Source: Halobellus rufus
Lineage (GTDB): Archaea > Halobacteriota > Halobacteria > Halobacteriales > Haloferacaceae
Reading direction: 5' to 3'
DNA: 46,747 bases
Assembly (NCBI RefSeq): GCF_000739575.1
Contig: NZ_BBJO01000035.1
Coordinates: 1-46,747 of the forward strand
In this document: piece after piece, positions 37,023 through 45,620 of the stretch
How the letters are laid out: every line of letters starts with the position of its first letter
Position numbering within the stretch: the stretch's first letter is position 1
The notes under the pieces: generated by a model
What the model saw: only the letters and a program-made list of their open reading frames with translations
What the model was told of the DNA's origin: nothing
The model's database searches: none
Made by a program: the position numbers and the translations under genes

Positions 37023-38903
37023 ATGGTCAGTGAGTCGACGCGGCGGATCCTCGCCGGCGGCGGGGTCTCGGTCCTCGGGACGGTCGTCACCGTCGTCACC
37101 CTCTTCGACGTCTACGAGGACCTCGCGGTACAGGGCGTCCCGGTGACGCTCACCCTCTTCGAGAACGCCCTTCCACTGGTGCTCAACCTCTCACTCGTCG
37201 CCGCGGGCCTGCTCGTCGTCGCCGACGAGTCCCTTCGAGCCGAGTTCGTGACCCGCACGACGAAGTGGACGATCCTCGGGGGGTTCTCGCTGCTCTCGAT
37301 GATCGGGTGGGTGTACTACTTTCAGGCCCGGCAGGGACAGATCAAACCGGCCATCCTGTTCAGCCACGTCGTCTCGATGGGCGCGGTCGCGGGGCTCGCC
37401 GTGGGCGTCTACGACGGGCAACGCCGCGAACGAGAGGCGCAACTGGCCGGCGAGCGCGACAAGATCCTCGCGCTATTCGAGAACAGCTCAGACTGTATCG
37501 CGGAGGTCGAGTTCGTGGAGGGCCGGCCGATCGTCCGCGAGGTCAACCCCGCGTTTCTGGAGGTCTTCGGGTTCGAGCGATCGGAGATCGTCGGCAGTTC
37601 GCTGGACGAGACGATCATCCCCGACTCGGAGAGAGACGGCGCCTCCGACCTCACCGACCGCGCGAACCGCGGCGAGCAGTTCGAGATCGAGGAGGTGATC
37701 CGACGGACCGCCGACGGGGATCTCCGCGTCGCCAAACTGCAGGTCGTGCCGTTCTCGGCCTCGGAGTCGACGGGGGACATCTACGCGGTGTATACGGACA
37801 TCACCGCCGAGCACCGATACGAACAGCGGATCACGGCGCTGCACGAGTCCACGCGGAACCTCGTGACCATCGGGTCCGTCGAGGGGATCGCCGAAGCGAC
37901 GGTCACGGCCGTCGAGGAAGTGCTTGACCTCCACTACACCAGCGTCCACCTGTACGACTCCGGAACCGATCGGCTGTCTCCGGCGGCCTACACCGACGAC
38001 GTCGAGGAGCTTCTCGGGACCCCGCCCGCGTTCGGACCGGGCGAGGCGATCGCGTGGGACGTGTTCCGGGCGGAGACGGCCCGCTACGTCGAAGACGTCC
38101 GGGCCGACCCCGACGCCTACAACGACGACTCGCCGCTCGGGAGCGAACTCGTCGTTCCGCTGCAGGGGTTCGGCGTCCTCCTGATCGGCGCGGAGGAACC
38201 GAACGCGTTCGACGAGACGGACTTCTCGCTCGCGAAGATCCTCGCGGCGAACGTCGAGGTCGCGATGGAGCGCGCCGAGCGGGAGGCGGAGCTCGAACGC
38301 CAGAACGAGCAGTTGGAGACGTTCACCAGCATCGTCTCCCACGATCTCCGGAACCCGCTCAGCGTCGCGAGCGGTTATCTCGAACTCGCCCGCGAGGGCG
38401 ACGAGGCCGCGTTCGACCGGGTCGAGACCGCTCTCGAACGGATGGACGAACTGATCGCGAACCTGCTGACGCTCGCCCGCCAGGGCGAGGCGATCGACGA
38501 GGTGGTACCGGTGACCGTGGGCTCGATCGCAGAGCGCGCGTGGAACAACACGGAGACCGCCGACGCGACGCTCGCCGTCGAGGCCGACGGCGAACTCGAA
38601 GCCGATCCCGCGCGACTCCAGCAACTCCTCGAAAACCTGTTTACGAACGCCGTCGAGCACGCCGGAGACGACGTCACCGTCCGCGTCTCGGCGACCGACG
38701 CCGGGTTCGTCGTCGAGGACGACGGCCCCGGGATCTCCGAATCGGAGCGCGACGACGTGCTCGCGCAGGGGTACACGACGCGGGAGGGCGGCACGGGATT
38801 CGGGCTGGCGATCGTCGACAAGATCGCGAGCGGTCACGGGTGGTCGATCCGGATCGAAGAGGGCGACGACGGCGGCGCGAAGTTCGTCTTCGAGGCGCAG
38901 TAG
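37023..38903 (+). CDS. Membrane sensor histidine kinase (PAS-GAF-HisKA-HATPase)
   Basis: A 626-residue kinase. Four hydrophobic segments occupy about residues 10-120. A PAS domain follows (about 140-265; DKILALFENSSDCIAEVE and the YAVYTDITAEH end), then a GAF domain (about 275-415), the HisKA dimerisation helix with phosphorylated His440 in VSHDLRNPLS, and an HATPase_c domain with N box LFTNAVEHAG, DDGPGIS and GFGLAIV. The ATP site is complete. No response regulator is adjacent, which is common for haloarchaeal sensors. The signal is unknown. ATG 37023 directly follows a TAG; no TATA box is at the leaderless distance. Confidence 0.9.
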   Translation: MVSESTRRILAGGGVSVLGTVVTVVTLFDVYEDLAVQGVPVTLTLFENALPLVLNLSLVAAGLLVVADESLRAEFVTRTTKWTILGGFSLLSMIGWVYYFQARQGQIKPAILFSHVVSMGAVAGLAVGVYDGQRREREAQLAGERDKILALFENSSDCIAEVEFVEGRPIVREVNPAFLEVFGFERSEIVGSSLDETIIPDSERDGASDLTDRANRGEQFEIEEVIRRTADGDLRVAKLQVVPFSASESTGDIYAVYTDITAEHRYEQRITALHESTRNLVTIGSVEGIAEATVTAVEEVLDLHYTSVHLYDSGTDRLSPAAYTDDVEELLGTPPAFGPGEAIAWDVFRAETARYVEDVRADPDAYNDDSPLGSELVVPLQGFGVLLIGAEEPNAFDETDFSLAKILAANVEVAMERAEREAELERQNEQLETFTSIVSHDLRNPLSVASGYLELAREGDEAAFDRVETALERMDELIANLLTLARQGEAIDEVVPVTVGSIAERAWNNTETADATLAVEADGELEADPARLQQLLENLFTNAVEHAGDDVTVRVSATDAGFVVEDDGPGISESERDDVLAQGYTTREGGTGFGLAIVDKIASGHGWSIRIEEGDDGGAKFVFEAQ

Positions 38904-39066
38904 CCCCGGAGCGCTCCCCGGAGTTGTGAGGGGGGACGATCGCGTCGTCGTCGAAATCGCCAATTCCGTCGAAAATCGACTTCGTCGATCGTCTAAACGC
39001 CGATCGAAAAAATATGGAGTTATCCCTGTGGAGTGCACTCGACGAGATATAGCCTCAAAATCGACT

Positions 39067-40407
39067 ATGTCTGGCAAATACGATCTCGTTATCGTCGGCG
39101 GCGGCATCAGCGGGGCATCGCTCCTGTACACGACGGCGAAGTTCACCGACATCGACTCGATCGCGTTGATCGAGAAGGAGCCGGAGATCGCCGCGATCAA
39201 CTCCCATCACACGAACAACTCACAGACGCTTCACTTCGGGGACATCGAGACCAACTACACCCTCGAGAAGGCCGAGGGCGTCAAGACGGGGGCCGAACTG
39301 CTCGCGGGCTACCTGGAGAACCACGACCCGGACCGCGAGATGCACGCGAAGCGCAGCAAGATGGTCCTGGGCGTCGGCGACGAGGAGGTCCAGAAGCTCG
39401 AAGACCGGTACCACGAGGAGGGCTTCGGCGACCTGTTCCCGAAACTCCGCCCGATCGGTCGCGAGGAGATCGAAGAGATCGAGCCGAAGGTCGTCGAGGG
39501 ACGGGACCGCGACGTCGAGATGCTCGCACTGCAGACGCCGGACGGCTACGTCGTCGACTACGGCGAGACCGCCAAGTCGATGGTCGAGGTCGCCCGCGAG
39601 GAGGCCACCGTCGACGTCTTCACCGACACGAAGGTCGAGGACGTCACGGAGACCACCGAGGGCTACACGCTCACGACGGGACGGGGCCCCTTCGACTGCG
39701 AGGTCGCCGTCGTCGCCGCCGGGTCGCACAGCCTCCAGATCGCGAAGGAACTCGGCTACGGCGAGGACATGGTGTTGCTGCCGGTCGCGGGGAGTTTCTT
39801 CCTCGCCGACGACCTCCTGAACGGGAAGGTCTACACGCTGCAGATGAAGAAACTGCCCTTCGCGGCGGTCCACGGCGACGCCGACGTCCACGACGACAGC
39901 ATCACCCGCTTCGGTCCGACGGCGAAACTCGTCCCCACGCTCGAACGCGGCCGGTTCTCGACGGTCGAGGACTTCCTCGACGTCTTCGGGCTCAACGCCG
40001 CCTCCTTCCTCAGCTACGCGAACATCCTCGCGGACCGGATCCTGCTGCCGTACGTTCTCACGAACCTCCTCTACGACGTCCCCGAACTCGGTCGGCGGGC
40101 GTTCCTCCCGGAGGTCCAGAAGGTCGTCCCGAGCGTCGAACTCGACGACATCGAACGCGCAAAGGGCTACGGCGGCGTCCGCCCGCAGATCGTCGACACC
40201 AGTCGCAAGTCCCTCGACATGGGCGAGGCGAAGATCGTCGGCGACGACATCATCTTCAACATCACGCCCTCGCCGGGCGCCTCGACGAGCCTGAAGAACG
40301 CGATGCGCGACACGAAGACGATCCTCGACTTCTTCGACGAGGACTACGAGTTCGACGAGGACGCGTTCCGCGCCGACACGATCGACAACTTCCCGCGCGG
40401 GGAGTGA
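39067..40407 (+). CDS. FAD-dependent oxidoreductase, malate:quinone oxidoreductase-like
   Basis: A 446-residue flavoprotein. The N-terminal dinucleotide fold VIVGGGISGASLLY with Glu at the end of strand 2 (LIEKEPEIAA) binds FAD. The next stretch, HHTNNSQTLHFGDIETNYT, resembles the Mqo family landmark, where the equivalent region contacts flavin and substrate. The C-terminal ITPSPGASTSL closes the flavin site. It probably oxidises malate or a similar 2-hydroxyacid at the membrane and passes electrons to menaquinone; other substrates are possible. ATG 39067 begins the family. An A-rich stretch GAAAAAATAT (39006-39015) may be its TATA box, giving a leader of about 30 nt. Confidence 0.78.
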   Translation: MSGKYDLVIVGGGISGASLLYTTAKFTDIDSIALIEKEPEIAAINSHHTNNSQTLHFGDIETNYTLEKAEGVKTGAELLAGYLENHDPDREMHAKRSKMVLGVGDEEVQKLEDRYHEEGFGDLFPKLRPIGREEIEEIEPKVVEGRDRDVEMLALQTPDGYVVDYGETAKSMVEVAREEATVDVFTDTKVEDVTETTEGYTLTTGRGPFDCEVAVVAAGSHSLQIAKELGYGEDMVLLPVAGSFFLADDLLNGKVYTLQMKKLPFAAVHGDADVHDDSITRFGPTAKLVPTLERGRFSTVEDFLDVFGLNAASFLSYANILADRILLPYVLTNLLYDVPELGRRAFLPEVQKVVPSVELDDIERAKGYGGVRPQIVDTSRKSLDMGEAKIVGDDIIFNITPSPGASTSLKNAMRDTKTILDFFDEDYEFDEDAFRADTIDNFPRGE

Positions 40408-40443
40408 ACCGCGGGCCGCGAGGTGCGGTGAAGTTCTCTCAGG

Positions 40444-40459
40444 TCACCAAGTGTGGTGA
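40444..40459. promoter_or_regulatory. Inverted repeat in the Mqo-like/cspA intergenic region
   Basis: TCACCA and TGGTGA form a perfect inverted repeat around AGTG. It is flanked and partly overlapped by a direct repeat GGTGAAGTTC (40427-40436 and 40455-40464). The 236-bp intergenic region is unusually A/T-rich for this window. It could be an operator or an RNA structure. Confidence 0.35.
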
Positions 40460-40607
40460 AGTTCCGGTTCTGTCGAATTCGCTGTTCGTTTCGGAGAGCC
40501 GTCGGCGTTTGCCGTCGGGAACCGATGGGACACCGGATGTAAACTCGAATTCTACAGTAACCGGATATTCGTTTTGTGCTTCGCGGTATTTTGAAACGGA
40601 ATACAGA

Positions 40608-40617
40608 AGCCTTATCC
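40608..40617 (+). promoter_or_regulatory. TATA box of cspA
   Basis: AGCCTTATCC is centred about 30 bp before ATG 40644. This fits a leaderless or nearly leaderless mRNA, unlike the long cold-sensing leader of bacterial cspA. Confidence 0.5.
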
Positions 40618-40643
40618 GTGTACTCGGCATTCGTCTATTTGCA

Positions 40644-40838
40644 ATGGCAAACGGTACGGTTGATTTCTTCAACGACACGGGCGGCTACGGTTTCATCGAG
40701 ACAGAGGACGCAGACGAGGACGTGTTCTTCCACATGGAAGACGTCGGCGGCGAGGACCTCACCGAGGGAACGGAGATCGAATTCGAGATTGAACAGGCCC
40801 CCAAGGGCCCCCGCGCGACGAACGTCGTCCGCGTCTAA
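40644..40838 (+). CDS. cspA: Cold-shock domain protein CspA
   Basis: A 64-residue single cold-shock domain. RNP1 is represented by GGYGFIET and RNP2 by DVFFHMED, both carrying the aromatic residues that stack on single-stranded nucleic acid. FFNDTGGYGF replaces the bacterial KWFNxxKGFGF start. The protein is acidic (Asp/Glu-rich, with a single lysine), as expected for a haloarchaeal cytosol. It acts as an RNA chaperone. It is monocistronic, followed by a hairpin. Confidence 0.95.
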   Translation: MANGTVDFFNDTGGYGFIETEDADEDVFFHMEDVGGEDLTEGTEIEFEIEQAPKGPRATNVVRV

Positions 40839-40850
40839 GTCGGTTCTACC

Positions 40851-40868
40851 CGTCGCCGTCAGGCGACG
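40851..40868 (+). terminator. Hairpin after cspA
   Basis: CGTCGCC and GGCGACG pair perfectly around GTCA, 13 nt after the cspA stop. A short T4 follows at 40882-40885, somewhat distant, so the termination role is only probable. Confidence 0.4.
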
Positions 40869-41023
40869 ACTGATCCGCGATTTTCCATCGAACTACGTCC
40901 GGTAGCGACGTCGCCGTCCGATACGGACTGCTACTGCTCGCCGTACAGTCTCCCAGTGCCCACTCTCCGGTGTCGGAGGGCGCTCTGCCCGAACTGTCAG
41001 CAAGCAGTTGTGACAACCGATAG

Positions 41024-41032
41024 AATATTTAT
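41024..41032 (+). promoter_or_regulatory. TATA box of the CopD-like gene
   Basis: AATATTTAT is centred about 28 bp before GTG 41056, selecting this GTG (leaderless) over ATG 41089. Confidence 0.55.
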
Positions 41033-41055
41033 CGTCCGTTCGCTCGACTGACACT

Positions 41056-41810
41056 GTGAGCGTCTCTATCAGAACGACGATTCGGGGTATGGCGAACCGA
41101 GCGAACCCGGTGTTCGGCGCGGGGGCGGTACTGGTTCCGGTCGCACTCTTCGTTGCGGCCGTGTTCTTCGGCACGGTCCAGCAGTTGACGTACGTCCACG
41201 TGATGGCCGGTGTGCTCTGGACGGGCATCGACCTCTTCATGGCGATGGTGCTCGGACCCGTTCTCGGCGGCCTCGAGGTCGAAGACCGCGCGGAAGTGTT
41301 CCAGCGGTTCACGCCGAAGATGACGTTTCTGATGCCGACGCTGGCGTTCACGACGATCTTCGGGGGGATGGTTCTGGCCGCGAAGATGGGACTCCTCCCG
41401 GGTCTCGCCGCGTGGGGCGGGCTGTTCTCGGTCGTCGCGATGGGGCCGGCGCTCCTCGCCGTCGGGTATCAGTTCGACTCCTTCACCGACTGGCGCTGGC
41501 TCGCGCTGTTCGTCGTCATCGTCGGCGGCGGGGCCGCATCGCTCGTCGCGAACCTCGGAGCGCTCGCGATGCCGAGCGCGGCGATCCTCCTCGCGCTCGG
41601 CATCGTCAGCGTGCTCACGATCCTCGGGTTCGGCGTGTTGCTGCCGGGCGAGGCGCGGATGTATCTGGAGATGACCTCGGAGAACCCCGACGCCGACCTC
41701 ATCGGTTCGATCGGGATGCGGAACGCGAAACTCAGCGGGGTTCAGGCGTCCTCCAACTCAGCATCGTCGCCGTGATGGTGTACATCCGCTGGGGCGGCTT
41801 CGGGTTCTGA
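41056..41810 (+). CDS. CopD/DUF2269-like membrane protein (frameshifted near 41745)
   Basis: About 251 residues after correction, with six or seven hydrophobic segments. YVHVMAGVLWTGIDLFMAMVLGP is a His-containing TM helix, as in the CopD/DUF2269 group. The frame breaks at 41745: frame 1 reads to KLSGVQ, and one more G gives GVLQLSIVAVMVYIRWGG with stop 41808-41810. This adds the last TM helix that the truncated frame lacks. Function unknown; relatives are linked to copper or heme but no Cys/Met-rich cluster is visible here. GTG 41056 fits the TATA box. Confidence 0.7.
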
Positions 41811-41934
41811 GGTGGGTCGGAGTCCGGTTACGACGACCGGAGTTCGATACCTGGTTTAGAGGTCTTCACTCGTACGCGAACCCCCCGGGACCACAAGGCA
41901 CTTAGGTACGACTTAACAGGGGCACACAGAGCCA

Positions 41935-43227
41935 ATGCCACCGACAGTAGCCGTCGCGCACTATCCCGAAGGTGCGGGACACGCGACGCGAATGCTCGCT
42001 ATCGCCGAGGCCATCGAAGCCGAGGGCGCATCGGTACGGATCGCAGGCGGCGGGGCGGGGACGGAGTTCGTCGCGCTCAACGGCTACGACGAGTTCGAGC
42101 CGACCAACGTCGATTTCATCGACGCCTACCAAGGTGGATCGCTGTGGCAGACGGTGAAACGGAGCCTTCCGGCCAGCCTGAGTCGGATTGCGGACTATCA
42201 GGCGTGGCTTTCGGCGACCGAACCGGACGCCTTGGTCACGGACGATATGTTCGCTGCGATGGCCGCGAATCGGTGCGGCGTCCCACTGTACGTGCTGAAG
42301 CACGATATGCCCGGGTTGTACGACGATTTCGCAGAACGAACCGGGGCGCGGTTCCACACGCTGTTCCAGTTGGCGACGGCACGGGAGTTCTTCTACCCGG
42401 TGGTCTGGCCCGAATCGTCGGTCGATCCGATGCGGGCGACGCGCATTCCGCCTGTCGCGTTGGACGGTAACCCACCGGTCAAAGACGACGCGGACGTAGT
42501 GGTCGTGCCGAGCCACTACTCCTCGCTGTCGCGCATGTCCGAGCACCTCCGACGGCAGGGTTACGAGGTGCTCAACGTCGCCGACGACGACTGGGACCCG
42601 GTCCAGTCACTCCTCCCGTACATCCGCGGTGCCGAGGTCGTCGTCTGTTCGGGGTACTCGACGATTATGGACGCCGCCGTCGCCGGGACGCCGTGCGTCG
42701 TCCACCCGGCGACGGACGAGCAGGAAGCCGTCGCCGACTGCTTGCAGCGCCTCGACGTGGACGGCTTCACGGTCGCACCTGATCCGATCGACGTCTTGGA
42801 CGCTGTCGACGACCCGCCATCCGAACCGATGTTCTCGAACGGGGCCGCGTTCATCGCACGGCGCGTACTAGTCGACCTCGAAGATCCGGACCCGTACGCG
42901 ACGCCCGACGCCGACGACTCGTCCGCGGTCGTCCCCGACATCGCTGGAGGATCGAAGTTGCGGTCTGTCGCGACCGTTCCGGCGGTCGCCGCCGCGGGTG
43001 TCATCGCCACGACGAGCGTCGTAGCGCCCTCACGGCTCGGCCGGAGGGTCGGTTCAGTCGCGGCGCAAGTCTCTGAAACGGGTCGGCGAGCGGGGAGCCG
43101 AATCAAGCGAGCGGGCGGACGCGCCGCTCGGGCCATCGGCGACGGCATCCGGGCCGCCGCCGACGGCTGCAGGGGACTCGCCCGTCAGTGTCGGGCGACG
43201 CTTTCCGGCCGGGTCAGCCGATCGTAA
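41935..43227 (+). CDS. Glycosyltransferase, GT-B (MurG/GT28-like) with basic C-terminal tail
   Basis: A 430-residue protein. The first 330 residues look like a GT-B fold. The N-terminus HYPEGAGHATRMLAIAEAIEAEG is the glycine loop of MurG-like enzymes. The second half has RGAEVVVCSGYSTIMDAAVAGTPCVVHPATDEQEAVA, the nucleotide-sugar donor site. The last 80 residues are different: a hydrophobic Ala/Val segment (VATVPAVAAAGVIATTSVV) and then an Arg-, Ala- and Gly-rich basic run, probably for membrane attachment. The acceptor is unknown; a glycolipid or surface glycan is plausible. The DNA here looks less GC-rich than in neighbouring genes. Confidence 0.78.
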   Translation: MPPTVAVAHYPEGAGHATRMLAIAEAIEAEGASVRIAGGGAGTEFVALNGYDEFEPTNVDFIDAYQGGSLWQTVKRSLPASLSRIADYQAWLSATEPDALVTDDMFAAMAANRCGVPLYVLKHDMPGLYDDFAERTGARFHTLFQLATAREFFYPVVWPESSVDPMRATRIPPVALDGNPPVKDDADVVVVPSHYSSLSRMSEHLRRQGYEVLNVADDDWDPVQSLLPYIRGAEVVVCSGYSTIMDAAVAGTPCVVHPATDEQEAVADCLQRLDVDGFTVAPDPIDVLDAVDDPPSEPMFSNGAAFIARRVLVDLEDPDPYATPDADDSSAVVPDIAGGSKLRSVATVPAVAAAGVIATTSVVAPSRLGRRVGSVAAQVSETGRRAGSRIKRAGGRAARAIGDGIRAAADGCRGLARQCRATLSGRVSRS

Positions 43228-43327
43228 TAGACTGGTAAAATCCGGTATTCAGGCATATCAGGCCATCTACCGTGTTTTCCGGGCGGATCTCGTGGCTTCA
43301 CTCTGGCCGATCGACGGACCTCGAACG

Positions 43328-44908
43328 TCAGCCAGACGTCGACTCCGCCGATTCGTTCGTGTCGTTCGCACGGACGCGCACGTAGCGCTGTCCGACCGCG
43401 CTGTCGAGCAGGCTGTCGACAGGCGCGCGGTCGTCTCGCAGGACGGGGACGTCGTCGGTGGGTTCGTCCGTCCGATAGGAGTCGAGATCCGCCGAGAGGT
43501 CGATACCGACGTCCCGGCGGTCAGCGCGGGCCTGCAACTCCGTCTGCGTGAGGCGGTCGCCGCGTTTCGTCGCCACGATCTCGATGTTCTGGACGACCGG
43601 ACCGCCGGCGGTCGGGAAGCTGTACACCCGGGGGAACACCTCCCGCATCGTCTTGTACTCCGCGCGGTAGAACTCCGAGGCGGGACCGGTCGGCGCGGAG
43701 ATGAGGTTCGCGAGGAGGACGCCGTCGTCGTCGAGGCGGTCGGAGGCGAGCCGCATAAACTCGACCGTCGTCAACTGGAACGGAACCGTGTCCTTCCGAT
43801 AGGCGTCGAGGACGATCACGTCGTAGGTGTGGTTCGTCTCTTCGAGGTACTGGCGGCCGCCGCCGACGTGGACGTTCATCCGCGGGGAGTCGGGGATCCC
43901 GAAGTGCTCGTCCGCGGCGTCGACGACGGCGGGATCGATCTCGACGACGTCGACGGTGACGTTCGGATACTCGTCGTGGAAGATCCGCGGGCCGGTGAAC
44001 CCGCCGCCGCCGACGAACAACACCCGGTCGATCTCGTCGACCTCCTCCTCGGTGAACAACAGCGAGGCGTGGAAGTAGCGGGTGTACTCGAAGACGTGGC
44101 GGTTCGGATCCTCCAGATCCATCGCGCTGTGCGGTTGCCCGTCGAGGTAGAGCGTGCGGGTGTCCCCGCGGTCGACGACGCGGAGTTCCTGATAGGCGGT
44201 CTGCTCGGCGCGGACCACCTCGCCGCCGACACCCGGCCCGACGCCGCCGACGGCCGCCGCGGCGACGAGCGCGAGGGCGACGACGCCGACTCGGAGACCC
44301 GAGTCGCCGCGGAGGTCGGGAGCGGCGACCGCGGCGGCCGCGACGACCGCCGAGAGTCCGAGTACGAGTCCGATCTGCGGCACCGACAGGGTCGGAACGA
44401 GGACGTACGTCGTCGCGAACGCGCCGACGATGCTCCCGACCGTCCCGAGCGCGTAGACGTGACCCGCGGTCGCGCCGACGTCGCCGCCGGCGAGTTCCGC
44501 GGCGTAGGGGCTCACGTAGCCCAAGAGGTAGGTCGGCGGGCCGAAGAGCAGCGTGATCGCCGGCAGCGACGCGAACTGGCTCGGCAGCGGGAGGAGCCCC
44601 GTCGACTGGACGACCATATCGCCGAACAGCACGACGCCCGCGACGTACAGCGCGGTCGCGAGGAAGACGCCGACCAGCCTCGCGTGCGAGGCGTTCGCGG
44701 CGGCGCGCTTGCCCCCGCGGTGGTACCCGAGACTCAGCGCCGCGAGGAAGACGCCGATGATGCCGCCCCACGTGTAGATGCTGTTGCCGAACTCCGGGGC
44801 GAGGATCCGCCCGGCGAGGATCTCGAGTCCCATACTCGTGACCCCGGAGACGAACACGGCCGTCTCGGGTCGGGTGGGCAGTCGCTCCGGGAGAAACCGC
44901 GAGTCCAT
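43328..44908 (-). CDS. Membrane spermidine-synthase-like protein
   Basis: A 526-residue fusion. The N-terminal half has about seven TM segments, starting at VFVSGVTSMGLEILAGRILAP. The C-terminal half is a Rossmann methyltransferase-like domain with the loop LFVGGGGFTGPR, the acidic VVEIDPAV and the DAYRKD region, where spermidine synthase keeps its catalytic Asp. Similar membrane-bound SpeE-like proteins are common in haloarchaea and many bacteria; whether they make polyamines is unknown. A periplasmic-looking Gly/Val-rich stretch separates the halves. It is convergent with the glycosyltransferase, which ends 100 bp away. Confidence 0.82.
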   Translation of the reverse strand: MDSRFLPERLPTRPETAVFVSGVTSMGLEILAGRILAPEFGNSIYTWGGIIGVFLAALSLGYHRGGKRAAANASHARLVGVFLATALYVAGVVLFGDMVVQSTGLLPLPSQFASLPAITLLFGPPTYLLGYVSPYAAELAGGDVGATAGHVYALGTVGSIVGAFATTYVLVPTLSVPQIGLVLGLSAVVAAAAVAAPDLRGDSGLRVGVVALALVAAAAVGGVGPGVGGEVVRAEQTAYQELRVVDRGDTRTLYLDGQPHSAMDLEDPNRHVFEYTRYFHASLLFTEEEVDEIDRVLFVGGGGFTGPRIFHDEYPNVTVDVVEIDPAVVDAADEHFGIPDSPRMNVHVGGGRQYLEETNHTYDVIVLDAYRKDTVPFQLTTVEFMRLASDRLDDDGVLLANLISAPTGPASEFYRAEYKTMREVFPRVYSFPTAGGPVVQNIEIVATKRGDRLTQTELQARADRRDVGIDLSADLDSYRTDEPTDDVPVLRDDRAPVDSLLDSAVGQRYVRVRANDTNESAESTSG

Positions 44909-45041
44909 TCAGTGGGGACACGGCCCCCGTCGACTTGAACGCCGCGGCCGCTCGACCGCACGCCCGCCGCCGATCTGGGGATGGCTCTCGCCGTGAGTCC
45001 GTCGGCACAAGAGTCACGACTCCCGAGCACGATGTCCCCGT

Positions 45042-45575
45042 ATGCAACGAACGGACGAGCGTCGGGATCGACACCGCGCCGACACTGACGGATTCCGCGA
45101 CGACTCCGAGGTCGATACGGGACCGAGAGCGTCGGCCCGTGACCGCGACTCCGGCGACGGCGGATTGCTCCGACGCCTGCGCCCGTCGTTCCCGTCGGCG
45201 TTGCGACCGTCGTTTTCGGTCCGGTCGTTCCTCGTCGTCCTCGCGCTGTCGGTGGTGGGCGTCGTCGCCGGCGGGGCGATTCCGCTCGTCGGAGCCCTCG
45301 GGCAGTTCCTCGGCCTGTTCGCGGCGGCGTTCGCGATCGGCGCCGTCGGCTCGCGCTCCCGGTATCTCGAAGTCGGGCTGGCCGGCGCGGTCGCCGCCGG
45401 ACTGGCGTTCGTGCTCGGCACGCTCACCAGCGTCTTCACCCCGCTCGCGGTCGGCGTCCTCGCCGACTACGGGGTGGCGATCGCGGGCGTCGGCACCGGG
45501 ACGGGACTGCTCGCGGCGCTCCTCGGCCACTACTTCGGGCGCGACCTCCGCGACGGGCTCACCCGCGAGGTGTGA
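45042..45575 (+). CDS. Haloarchaeal membrane protein, unknown function
   Basis: A 177-residue protein. The N-terminal 60 residues are polar, rich in Asp, Arg and Ser, and probably disordered. Three or four hydrophobic segments follow (about residues 62-82, 86-105, 110-132, 140-162), with Gly/Ala-rich packing and a SRSRYLEVG loop. It ends with the polar LTREV. No recognised family or catalytic motif; the look is that of small glycine-zipper-like membrane proteins. ATG 45042 has no convincing TATA box, so the start is the least certain part. Confidence 0.6.
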   Translation: MQRTDERRDRHRADTDGFRDDSEVDTGPRASARDRDSGDGGLLRRLRPSFPSALRPSFSVRSFLVVLALSVVGVVAGGAIPLVGALGQFLGLFAAAFAIGAVGSRSRYLEVGLAGAVAAGLAFVLGTLTSVFTPLAVGVLADYGVAIAGVGTGTGLLAALLGHYFGRDLRDGLTREV

Positions 45576-45620
45576 GCGGCCGCGGACCGTCGACGCCTCG
45601 CGGTGGCTGGGAGAGCCCTC

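Noticed and set aside
38908..38917. GGAGCGCTCC palindrome after the histidine kinase stop
   Set aside because: Short, GC-only and without a following T-tract; expected by chance in this composition.
39013..39051. 12-codon upstream ORF before the Mqo-like gene
   Set aside because: No TATA box at the right distance and no sign of selection; short ORFs are expected by chance.
43292..44938. 548-codon plus-strand ORF
   Set aside because: Shadow of the spermidine-synthase-like gene on the minus strand.
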